From assembly GCA_918026815.1 (NCBI GenBank), contig CAKJVC010000042.1, positions 1-64,000 of the forward strand: DNA of 64,000 nt, given 5' to 3'. This DNA comes from Chalara sp. BL73 (taxonomy: Eukaryota; Ascomycota; Leotiomycetes; Helotiales). How positions within the stretch are numbered: the first letter of the stretch is position 1; every line of letters starts with the position of its first letter. Below the pieces are notes generated by a model. The model ran no database searches and was not told the origin of the DNA. It worked only from the letters and a program-made list of their open reading frames with translations. Below are positions 33,010 to 43,793 of this stretch, in pieces. The translations under genes and the position numbers were made by a program.

Positions 33010-36000
33010 ATGCCTGCTAGAACCACTTCAGGACGCCTTCGAATCTCGATCGGTAAGCGACAAACCCCTACAACATACAAAACCACTGACTGACTGGCAA
33101 CGCTCTTTAAGATCGTGGTGGAACCTTTACAGACTGTGTTGCATGGGTACCTGGACAGAATGACATTGTAATCAAGATTCTTTCCGTTGATCCTCGAAAC
33201 TATGCAGATGCGCCTTCTGAAGCGATCCGACAAGTGCTGCAGCAATATTATTGCCAACCTATTCCAAGAGGTTCAAAAATGTATCTCAAAGATGTAGAAT
33301 GGATTAGGATGGGAACTACGGTGGCAACCAATGCCCTATTACAAAGAAAAGGAGAGCCGACAGCGCTCCTGATTACCGAGGGATTTAAAGTATGTGCTCT
33401 TGAGGTCTGATCCGTCGCTGTTTCTGTAAAAGCCGAAGAGGTCAATATGCCTGCTTGTTCTCGATTGTACTTTTTAAATTGTTGGATATGGTGCTGAATC
33501 CAAGCTTAAGGATCTTCTCCATATCGGGAATCAGTCACGACCACATATGTTCGACCTTGCCATCAGAAAGCCAGACGTTTTATATTCAAAGGTGGTGGAA
33601 GTATCAGAGCGGGTCGCCTTAGAGCAATGTGCTGAGTCTAGAGGGTCGAGACAGTCACTTACTTCTCCAGCACCGTTATACTCAGTCGTGGGGGTTACAG
33701 GAGAAGTCGTGCACATTTTAAAGACATTGGGTAGGTTTATATTTATCACGGCGATTTGGAGTGGTGCTAAGTTTGTAAAGACGTGGAGAAGATCCGTCAC
33801 GACCTTAAAGAGCTCGCTCAAGAGGGATACAAATCTGTTGCAGTGTGCTTGATGCATTCTTACACTTTTTCGGACCACGAAAAGCAAATCCTCGCCTTAG
33901 CTAGGGAATCTGGATTTAAACATATATCACTTTCAAGCGAGGTCTCCCAAAGAACAAAGATTGTTCCCAGAGGAAACTCAGCAACGGTTGATGCTTACTT
34001 GACCCCAACAATTCAGCGGTATCTGGATACGTTTACAAGCAATTTCCAAGATCTAGAGAGCAGCAACACGAAGATTGAATTTATGCAATCAGATGGTGGC
34101 CTCGTTCCACATAAAAAGTATACATCGCGACAAAGCCTTAGATGAGCCAAATGCTTACTGTTCCCCGCTAGGTTATCTGGTCTTAAATCTATTCTATCTG
34201 GTCCCGCAGGAGGAGTGGTTGGATATGCGGAAACATCATACGATATAAGGGATCCAGTGCCTGTAATTGGATTTGATATGGTATGTTAGATTGAACAGTC
34301 CTATCTTTCCTCTCTTCCAACCCTAATAAAAACCCAGGGAGGGACAAGTACCGATGTTAGTCGATACAATGGAGCCCTAGAACATATCTTCGAGACTACC
34401 ACAGCTGGTGTAGTTGTCCAAAGCCCTCAACTTGACATTAACACCATTGCAGCCGGTGGTGGATCGATCCTGACCTGGAAGAACGGACTACTGACGGTTG
34501 GTCCTGAGAGCGCATCTTCACATCCCGGCCCAGCATGCTATCGTAAAGGCGGGCCCCTTACCGTCACAGATGCAAATCTATTTCTAGGTAGACTTGTGCC
34601 GAGGTTCTTTCCTTCCGTCTTTGGACCAAATGAGAATGAACCGCTGGATTATGATGCGTCACGCGACAAGTTTCAAGAGATAACAGATCGGATTAACAAG
34701 GAGACCGGAAAATCACTCTCAGCAGAAGAGGTTGCAGACGGGTAAATTCGAAGTATAATTGGTGATTTACTACATGCTGCTAACTATGTTACAGCTTTAT
34801 TAAGGTAGCTACGGCAGCAATGTGTGGGCCAATTCGCGCCTTGACTGAAGGCCGGGGTCACGATACAAGTAAGCATCATCTAGCATGCTTCGGCGGAGCT
34901 GGTGGCCAGCATGCATGCTCAATTGCGGAAGATTTACGTATTAAGAGAGTTCTGGTGCACAAGTATAGCTCCATTCTCTCTGCGTACGGTATCGGCCTTG
35001 CAGATGTTGTTCATGAAGAGCAGCTTCCCTGCGCAAAGGCCCTGGACAAGGAAACTTCCCCCGTTCTCATGCTAGATCTTGAAAAGTTGGAACTAAAGGC
35101 AATGGAAACCCTCACAGATAATGGATTCCGAGGTTCGACTACTTGCAGCCGCTTCCTCAGCATGCGATATGACGGTTCCGATACGTCTCTAATGATATCA
35201 GCAGATAAAAATTCCGATATTAGGCAGTCATTTATTGATTCTCATCATCGAGAATTTGGTTTCACTCCGGTAGACCGGGCAATCCTAGTAGATGAGCTCC
35301 GTATTCGCGCAATTGGGAAAGGCTCCGCCACCAAAGAACTAACTGCATTTGATGAGTTGCGCAGTCTTTCGGGGTCATTACCACAGCCTAAGCCGACCAT
35401 TTCACAGGTTGTTTATTTCAATCAGCTTGGGTGGATCTCCACTCCAGTTTTCCACCTTGGGATATTGGAAACAGGGATGCAAGTTACAGGTCCTGCCTTG
35501 ATCATCGACAGAACACAGACGATCCTCGTCAATCCTAAGTCAATAGCCACAATCCTGAACCAAATGGTTGTATTAGATGTCGTGGCACAAACCCAGGCAA
35601 ATATCGACTTGGCCACGCTAGATCCTGTCCATCTGTCCATCTTCAGACATCGGTTTATGGGAGTTGCTGAGCAAATGGGCCGGGCTCTCCAGAAGACTAG
35701 TGTTAGTGCAAATATCAAGGAAAGACTAGATTTCAGCTGTGCTATCTTCACCCCGGAAGGGGATCTTGTTGCTAATGCACCTCATGTTCCCGCCATGATT
35801 GGCAGTATGGCATTTGCAGTGCGGGGCCAGATTGACCGTTGGAAAGGAAAACTTCAAGATGGTGACGTACTCTTATCAAATGCTCCAGGTACATCGCTCT
35901 ATCGTCTTCCAACAATGTAGCGGCTAATAAAAAATAAAGATTGTGGAGGAGTACATCTGCCTGACCTTACAGTAATAACGCCTGTTTTTGATGATGATGG

Positions 36001-37410
36001 AAAAAATATCATTTTCTGGGCTGCAAGCCGTGGTCACCACGCTGATGTTGGCGGAATACTTCCCGGTTCCATGCCCCCAACTTCTCGAGAACTTTGGGAG
36101 GAAGGAGCCTACATTGACTCCTTCCTTATGGTCAGGAACGAGGTTTTTGCAGAACAGGAACTAACCAAAATCATGTTTGAAGGGCCTGCAAAATATCCAG
36201 GATGCAGCGGCACACGATGCTTAAGCGACAACATCTCAGACCTAAAGGCACAAGCAGCGGCCAATTATACTGGTATTAGACTGATTCGCCAGTTAATCGT
36301 GGAATATACCATGGATGTAGTTCTTGTAAGTTCATCTAGATACATGCCAGAGCGCCATTAACTTTGTAACTCTCATGATAGTATTATATGAAGGCTATCC
36401 AAGATTCGGCTGAGCTTGCCATTCGTAATCTCTTAAAAGATGTAGCAGGGCGTACTGGAAGTATCATAGAAGCGACAGACTATATGGATGATGGGACACC
36501 CATATGTCTCCAAATATCGATCAATACCGATGGTTCAGCAGTCTTCGATTTCACAGGCACTGGACCAGAGGTATACGGAAACTGGAATGCGCCAATCGCA
36601 ATTTGCAATTCAGCAATCATCTACTCACTACGCTGCCTAGTAAAATCTGACATCCCTCTAAATCACGGTTGTATCAAGCCTATTAAGGTTGTCATCCCAG
36701 AGGGGTCGTTGCTCAGCCCAAATCCCGAGGCCGCCGTCTGTGCTGGGAATGTACTAACATCTCAACGCCTTGTGGACGTGATTTTCAAGGCTTTTGGTGC
36801 CATGGCTGCAAGCCAGGGTTGCATGAACAACTTCACCTTCGGTATTGATGGCAAAGAAGGGTTCGGATATTACGAAACCATCTGTGGTGGATCCGGCGCA
36901 GGTCCTAGCTGGCACGGAACAAGTGGTGTACACACAAACATGACTAACACTAGAATCACCGACCCTGAATCGCTGGAACGACGGTATCCCGTTCTACTGC
37001 GCAAGTTCTCTCTACGACCGGGCAGTGGTGGCAATGGGTACTATCTCGGTGGAAACGGTGTTATTCGGGATATCGAGTTTCGCATCCCTATGACTGCTTC
37101 GATCTTGTCTGAGCGACGAAGCATTGCACCATATGGCATGAATGGAGGTGACTCAGGAAAGCGAGGACTAAATCAGTGGATCAAAGGCACCGGGCGTACT
37201 ATCAACCTGGGAGGGAAGAACTCAGTTAGGGTTTCTGCCGGTGATCGTGTGGTGATCAATACTCCTGGAGGTGGAGGTTATGGACGGAACACGGAGACCA
37301 GTAGGATAATGGCCAGCTGCGAAGACGTCCCAAGAGAGGCGACCCTGGGCTTTACTCCTATTGCGAATGGTAGTGTCGAGATAATCCGGAGTTTGGGGGA
37401 ATCCGCATAA
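33010..37410 (+). CDS. 5-oxoprolinase (hydantoinase A/B fusion)
   Basis: Nine exons (33010-33052, 33112-33389, 33511-33730, 33781-34117, 34172-34280, 34338-34741, 34795-35888, 35940-36325, 36382-37410) join in frame into 1299 residues, the usual size. The HyuA half shows [53 protein letters not shown] and [15 protein letters not shown]. The HyuB half shows [65 protein letters not shown] and [16 protein letters not shown]. The enzyme opens 5-oxo-L-proline to glutamate with ATP in the cytosol; relatives open other lactams or hydantoins. A pathway-specific substrate is possible given the divergent partner (a monooxygenase) and the nearby aminotransferase and aldolase. No lesion is seen. Confidence 0.95.
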
Positions 37411-38133
37411 TTCAAACTCATCACCAGAATCCAATGAAATTCTCATGGTCGCGTCCCCCACGACTAGATTCCAGGAGTTGTTTTGGAGACTAGGAAATTG
37501 GAAGACATTGACTTGCTGCTAGAAGAAAGTTGGTATTTTAAGCATCGCCTAGGAGGTAATAGACCACTAGATTTTAGGACAATTAAACACCAATTCCTAG
37601 GTAGTAGACGGCGGAATTGTAGGGAACATGACTAGTTAACCGTTCACCCAATTCAATCACCCAAAAATAAGGCAGGAACATAATAAAAAAAGATTAAAAA
37701 AAAATCGTGACTTTTCAAAAAGATCATATCAATCTTAAAGTCAGGAATCTAACGCGAATTGACCTAAAAATCGCCGTAGCAGTTTTTAATTTTGATTAAA
37801 TAATGTTGCGGCAAAAAGCTAATAAATGCGCTTTTTGGTTGGTTGACCAGTCTACTTTCTAAGAGATGCTTCACCGCCATGAGGGCGGTGAACCCCGATT
37901 CAGAAATGCAGCGTTTTGTAATGACTTAACCTTACAACTTGATTAAACTTATACATACCTAATTAAAGCATTCAACAACACCAACACTAGCATATCTTTA
38001 TGCCAATTCGTGGTTACTGCTAATACGCCACTTTCAATCATTACCGCCGGCATACTGCTAGATCGGGGCCTTGTCAGAGCCTTTCGGGCAGCTCGCCTTC
38101 CTACGCCCCTCCACTCTTTTGCATTTCATTGCA
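37411..38133. other. Intergenic with perfect GC hairpin
   Basis: No gene is seen. AT-rich DNA around 37680-37850 is followed by a perfect hairpin at 37870-37892, arms TTCACCGCC and GGCGGTGAA with a 5-nt loop. The second half is the upstream region of the zinc-finger gene. Confidence 0.5.
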
Positions 38134-40505
38134 ATGGCACCCTCGACGCCATTTGGTTGTGATGTTTGCTGCCGAGCGTTTACTAGAGCTGTATGTATAA
38201 AGCTCCCGCACCCAGCCTAAGCAAGCTAGATGATGTAGAACTGACGCTAAATGTAGGAAAACCTGGAACGGCACAAAAAGACCCGTTTGTCACCACCCAT
38301 TGTTTTGAAGACAGACTGCATCAACCGTAGGACTAACCAAGACTCAAGATCATGGTGGAGCAAGTGCAGAAAGCTTTGAATGCCCCAAATGCCAGGCTCG
38401 ATTCTCAAGAAGGTCAGAATTAATGGAAGCCTTCCATGCAGTCTTAGTAAATTTTGAAATGAGCATCAATTGACACCTAGAATAGGGACGTTCGAAAAAG
38501 ACATACAGACAGGTGCTCAGGCCAAGGCCGCCCGCAAAATTCAGCGGTGCCACGGAAGCGTGGCAAGACTACTAGTAATGTGTCCCTTTCAAGCCCGGAG
38601 GACGCGGAAGACGATGAGGCTCCATACAGAGAGCCTTTAATCACCGGCGTTAGTCTCCCAAGGCAACCTAGCGATATTGAAGAATACCATAACCTGCTAA
38701 AGTACGTATGGCGTCTCTCAAGCAGATTTTTGCTGTTCTGACGAAAGAAACGAATCAAAGTCTCCCGGCCAGTGAAATATCCAACCATGTAGCATCTTAT
38801 TTCATCAACTTTCATCCTGCTCTCCCGATATTACATCGGCCTTCAGTGTCCCCGGCCACTACTCCTCCTCTCATGCTAAAAATCATTATTGCAATCGGTT
38901 GCCTATATTCAGGTCGAAGAAAGGCGTCTAATGACCGTGATAGACTTCACCAATTAAGTCAGGAGCTATGGAAGAGCGGCGGTGAGGAGCTTGAAAGATT
39001 CGTAAGGTGTTCTCTATGATTTAAGTCTCACTGCTAAATCTTGTAAGGTGTCCGAGGATCGGCAGCTGTTAAGACAGAGCTGGATTCTTCAGAGCTGGCT
39101 GCTCTACATGGTTTATAGTACTTTTTCAGGCGATGAAATACTCATTTCTAAAGCGAAAAGAATGTACAGGTTCTTGGTTGACGTGAGTGTGGACATTTCT
39201 ACTAAACCTCTAGCTTTGTTGATCTTCGATTAGTCTATCCGTGAACAGCAGCTCCTCCGTCAGAGAACCGCAATACCCCCTGCCAATCTATGGACGACAG
39301 ACTTGGACCTCGGTATACCGTTTGATGAAACAGTCATTCACCAAATATGGCTGAACTATATTACACAAGAATCACTGAAGATGTCGGTATATGCATTCTA
39401 CTTCTTCGATTTCCATCTATTTGTTTCATGCAATGCTCGTCCAGCTATATCTTCCATTGAATTTGAATGGGATCTACCAAAAGCCGCTTCGCTCTGGGAA
39501 GCGGATTCTGCAATAACATGGTGGGAGCTTTTGCAGGATGGTCAAAAAAGTTCGGGCACATATACAGCACATCATCTACAAGACGAACCAGACACAAAAT
39601 CGCTCCTGGCTGCAACACAATCTCTTCTATCAGCAACCGCTTCGTTTCAACTTCTAGAGATATTGGCTGTCTCTCCGTTTGCAACGCTTTGCATTGTCAC
39701 AAATCTAGAATGCTTAGTGCGGGATTTCACACGATGTTACTATCAACTTCCTCCAACACTATCAGATCCGAATCCATTGCACATTCTTACCCAGTCCCAG
39801 AACGCTCAAGTGTCGGCAGCTTTGAGGCTGATCTGGGGTGCTATGTGTAATAGCCCTTGTATTACATGTAGTCCAGATTGCAACTCACTCTGGCATGCTG
39901 TGCGGCTAGGTTGTCTATCAACTAAGATTAGCCTATCGAATCCCGATGAACTGCTCGTAGGAGGCATAGTAGAGAATAGTCCAATGGCAGGGCTAGCGAC
40001 AGCGGCACATCTCACGCTAGGTGATTATATCGCAACAAGGAGATCGGGGTTAAGGGTCGAGGACTGTACACTCAATATCTTGGATGATGCACTGAAGGTG
40101 ATGCACGAAATGGCAACACCAGAAAGATCCGCCCCATGGGAAGGCCCATGGTCATCAATCCAAGGGTTCAAAATGCTTCTCATCCTATGGAGGATTTTTA
40201 GAATTAGTATTGCACAATTAAAGGACGAGAGCTCAGTAAGCATTGTTGGTTACCCAATGCACTTTCATCCATCGAAGAAGGTTGTTGAGGCAGTAGTCTC
40301 AGCTTTGGGCGTATATGGCGAGAGTTCACTCATGTCTTCTGATGTAGATGTTGAAAAGATGGCCGACGAATGGGAAGACCAGTACATGCACTGGATACAC
40401 CAAATTTGCGATCGCCGCGATGTCTGGGATGTTGGCATAGTGATGACCAAAGTCTTGGAGGAGATTTACGATACAGCAACGGGGCGGCATACACTACTGG
40501 AATAA
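38134..40505 (+). CDS. C2H2/C2HC zinc-finger transcription factor with fungal-specific domain
   Basis: A seven-exon model (38134-38190, 38257-38284, 38349-38412, 38486-38648, 38726-39001, 39048-39182, 39234-40505) yields 664 residues in one frame. Finger 1, assembled from exons 1-3, is CDVCCRAFTRA-ENLERHKKT-H (CX2CX12HX3H, C9 to H29). Finger 2, across exons 3-4, is CPKCQARFSRR-DVRKRHTDRC (CX2CX12HX3C). Correct finger spacing only after splicing strongly supports the introns, including a 28-nt micro-exon. The remainder is a fungal-specific transcription factor domain (NFHPALPILHRPS, YFFDFHLFVSCNARP). It is a nuclear regulator, probably of the neighbouring metabolic genes. The intron 38649-38725 is the least certain joint. 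Confidence 0.82.
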
Positions 40506-40544
40506 TAGATAATAGTGCATAATCACAAAAGAGAGTTTTGGTTC

Positions 40545-40580
40545 AGGTGGAGGTGGAGGCGGAGGTGGAGGTGGAGGTAG
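40545..40580 (+). repeat. (AGGTGG)6 hexanucleotide repeat
   Basis: Six units of AGGTGG, two of them imperfect (AGGCGG, AGGTAG), read equally as tandem GTGGAG, the half-site of the palindrome in the divergent promoters. The repeat ends about 205 bases upstream of the dehydrogenase gene. Confidence 0.85.
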
Positions 40581-40784
40581 ATGCCACCATTAGGTCCCAC
40601 TTTCCCGCATGGCGAAAACGCAGCTAACGCCAAAGCTAAATCATAGCTTACATCAGCGAAGTCATATCACGGTCCTGTAAATTAGAGGTTGTGATACTCA
40701 CTCTTCTGGATAGAGCCTAAGAAGAGCCCGATGCATCCTTGAGAGATCTTTGCCGAATATTCTAAGGCGATCACCAAAGTCAAC

Positions 40785-41957
40785 ATGCCGCGTGTTGGTT
40801 TCGTCAGTCTACCAGTATAATCCTGTTTTTTGTTTATTCTAACGACATAGCCTAACAGTACGGACTTGGTTCTATGGGCCTTAGAATGGCCCTGAACTTA
40901 CAAAACCACCTCAGTTCTATGGGCTTAGGACAGCTCCATTTTTCCAACAGGACATTGTCAAAAGGAGATCCTCTCAAAGCAGCAGGCGCAGTCGCAGAGG
41001 CGGATTTCTCCTCTCTGGTCAAGTCCAGCGATATCATTATTACTATGGTAGGCTCGCCCATTCTTATATGTTTGCCGCGATTAAAGTACACCCTAGATTT
41101 CAAACGATGCAGTACTGGGTGAACTAGTCGAGATTGCACTTTCCAGCGGCGATGTCGCTGGTAAAATCTTTGTCGACACCTCTACGGTCCATCCCGACAG
41201 TTCTGAAAGGGCCTCTGAAGCTCTTGCTAAAGCCGGTGCTCAATTTATCGCATCGCCTGTGTTTGGAGCGAGCCCGATGGCCGCTGCAGGAAAATTGATT
41301 TTTGCGATGGCGGGCCAAGCAACTGCTTTAGAGAAGGTGAAACCTCTCGTTTTGAATGTCATGGGACGGAGCATTATTGAACTTGGGGAAGATGTGAAGA
41401 AATCAAGCTTGTTAAAGATCACGGGGTAAGTGGACAATCGCTTATTTTAACACAAAATGCACGGTGCTAACTTATTTTGTTTTATTTTTATTTCAGAAAT
41501 ATTATGGTTATTGGACTAATGGAACTCATCTCTGAGGTACAAGTGTTCGCCGAGAAATCCGGTCTCGGTACTGCACTTGTGGAAAAGTTCATTGGAGATA
41601 TGTTCGGCCCTGTTGCGGATAGCTATTCAAAAAGGTACATGATATATCCGCCTATCTACATCAGGTTATGGTAATGCTGACGTGGAGATGAGCAGGCTCA
41701 CAAGTGGGTCATACGCACCTCCCCTCACTACTCCGCCTGGTTTTGCTGTCAGTCTTGCCATCAAAGATGCTAAGCATGCTCTCTCTATCGCCAACGATAT
41801 GGATATGCGATTGCAGGTCTCGGAGGTAGCTTTGAGCAATATGCTCAATGCAAGAAATTTTGCGGGAGAAAACTTAGATAGTAGCTCTATGTATGGTACG
41901 ATTAGGGTTCAGTCTGGACTGAGCTTTTGGTCAGCGCAAAGTAGACAAGGAAATTGA
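40785..41957 (+). CDS. Beta-hydroxyacid dehydrogenase (3-HIBDH / glyoxylate-reductase type)
   Basis: Five exons (40785-40802, 40859-41047, 41097-41425, 41497-41634, 41696-41957) give 311 residues. An 18-base first exon supplies MPRVGF, and the splice restores the Rossmann motif GFYGLGSMGLRMA. Later blocks are SSDIIITM-ISNDAVL, FVDTSTVHPDSS, FGASPMAAAGKLIFAMAG and the catalytic-lysine region DVKKSSLLKITGN, then LTSGSYAPP and the all-helical C-terminal domain. Members oxidise or reduce 3-hydroxyisobutyrate, tartronate semialdehyde, glyoxylate or succinic semialdehyde with NAD(P)H. Next to a HOGA-like aldolase, glyoxylate or a related aldehyde acid is an attractive substrate, but this is inference. 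The gene is co-directional with the regulator just upstream. Confidence 0.9.
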
Positions 41958-43793
41958 TCTCTGAATTAGCCGGCTTCTTGACACAATACTACATAGGCGG
42001 AACTGAGTCAAGGAAGACTCTGTCTAAGCTCTCGTCCCTCGTCTTTGATGGGGATCTGATTAAGCAATGGCGGGCTGTCCGGTCAAGGATCTGCATTTGG
42101 GTTTGGGCCTGTAGCCAATGATAAAAGTCAATCATAGTAGCTGCGATCAAAGAAGGGTGTTTTAGCGGGTGACCGCATCATAGGCTCTGCATGCGGGAGT
42201 TGTTGAGGTCATGTTTCCGAGACGAAGATGTTGGCTTAAAGCTACGCTAACTATGCTAACTATGCTCTCCAGCTGAGAAATAGAGGGCCGATTTTGACAC
42301 GGTTATTACTTTCACTTTATTGTGTGCTCCTTAATGTTTCATTAATTGTGAGACATTTCTATAAACCTTTTACAACAGAAAATTTACTTTTCGTTTAACT
42401 AAATATTCAACCTTAGGATATCAATCACAGTAAAGGGATTAAGTTGTCAGTAGTTGGTGCTACCTTAGTAGCTGCTACCTCCCAATTTGGCGGCTTGGCA
42501 TTCTCCCTATTTCCATTACATATGAATCCATGACAACGCTACTGTTACGGTCAGGTAACTGTTTGCAAGAGAAGAAACAACAAACATCACATGATTGAAT
42601 CTGTTCACCGCATATCCACATTCAACTGCTCAAAGTCATAGGCTACCTAAGTTAGAACCAAGGAAAACTAAATAAAACAGAAAAAAAAAAAAGAAAGGCG
42701 AGTTCTCAAGGACAAACCCCGTGAATAAGACGCTATCGGTAGGGGTGCACCGACGCCGCAAGAGCTTGGTGATCGACCTGTAGCAGATGGCGTTCGGCCT
42801 GTAAGTCTCTCGGGAGCGCAGGGTGTGGCTTCCTACTATCGTCTCAGCGAGATTGTTTCATGCTGGTTTGACAACCAATCTTCGGCGTATTACCCGCGAA
42901 CCTTCAGCCTCAAGTTCCGCTAAACATTACGTACGAAAAGCCGTTCCATATCCTCCATTGCTCGGTTCATTTTCGGACACCTGCTTCCGCCCCGCCCGAC
43001 GAGCGACGGCGGATGGTGGGGAGGGGCTTGCGGGCGTGCGAGGGGGGAGATCTTGTTGCTGCTTGGGTCGGGGGCTTGGCTGGAGCGAATGCTCCTCGTG
43101 GGGTTTTCTCAAATCGTATGCAAAAGGTGCTCTATCAACGCTGAGCATTCCAACCAACCATCGCGGGCAACACACTTGGGATGCAAAACCAAACAAAGAA
43201 GGTGGAAACTGTGAGCAGGCGAGAACTTTTTGGTCATGTCACCTCAGATTGGTGGATATCGACTGCCAGGCATCATATAAGCTAAATGGGGTGCAATAGG
43301 TACTAATATGAGTATGGCTCATCTATAGTCCCGCGTATCCTTTACATCAAGCATAGACCACTTTTTCACATACTCACGCATATTTCGTCCAAACGGGCTA
43401 GATCAATACCCAGGGGGTTAGGTTTTGGGGGGACAAGTCAGGAGCACAAGCGAGGTTGACTCGCTTACTGCTTTAAAAGCCCCTCCTAAATGGATAATAT
43501 CGAGAGTATGTAGTGACGGATGACATGCACTGAGTGAGCAGTATGGCGTATTTTCAGAACTTGGTAAGCATACTTGAATAGGCAGTGGTTGGTATCAATT
43601 TAACCACAAGTGAAATCTGATAATCTATCCCTCCCCTTCACACCTCTTATTATTATACCAGCGCACGCTCTCTTCAGACATATGTCGTGGAATATCCAGG
43701 CCACCGACAGCCCCAGGCGCCCTTATTCCGTTCGTATGGCCTTACATTCTACGTACCCTAGCTGCTCACCACCAAAGATCCAGCCCTGAAACT
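41958..43793. other. Intergenic, no supported gene
   Basis: This is a convergent region of 1.8 kb. The 42823-43299 (+) and 42927-43196 (-) frames overlap each other in GC-richer DNA but match no family and are rejected. A poly-A run lies near 42680. Nothing else is recognised. Confidence 0.45.

Noticed and set aside
38708..38725. ATG at 38708 as start of the zinc-finger regulator
   Set aside because: It would drop both zinc fingers, although upstream exons splice to exact finger spacing in a single frame.
42823..43299. 158-codon open frame (+)
   Set aside because: It lies in GC-richer DNA with an 89-codon frame opposite; no family resemblance and no splice or promoter context.
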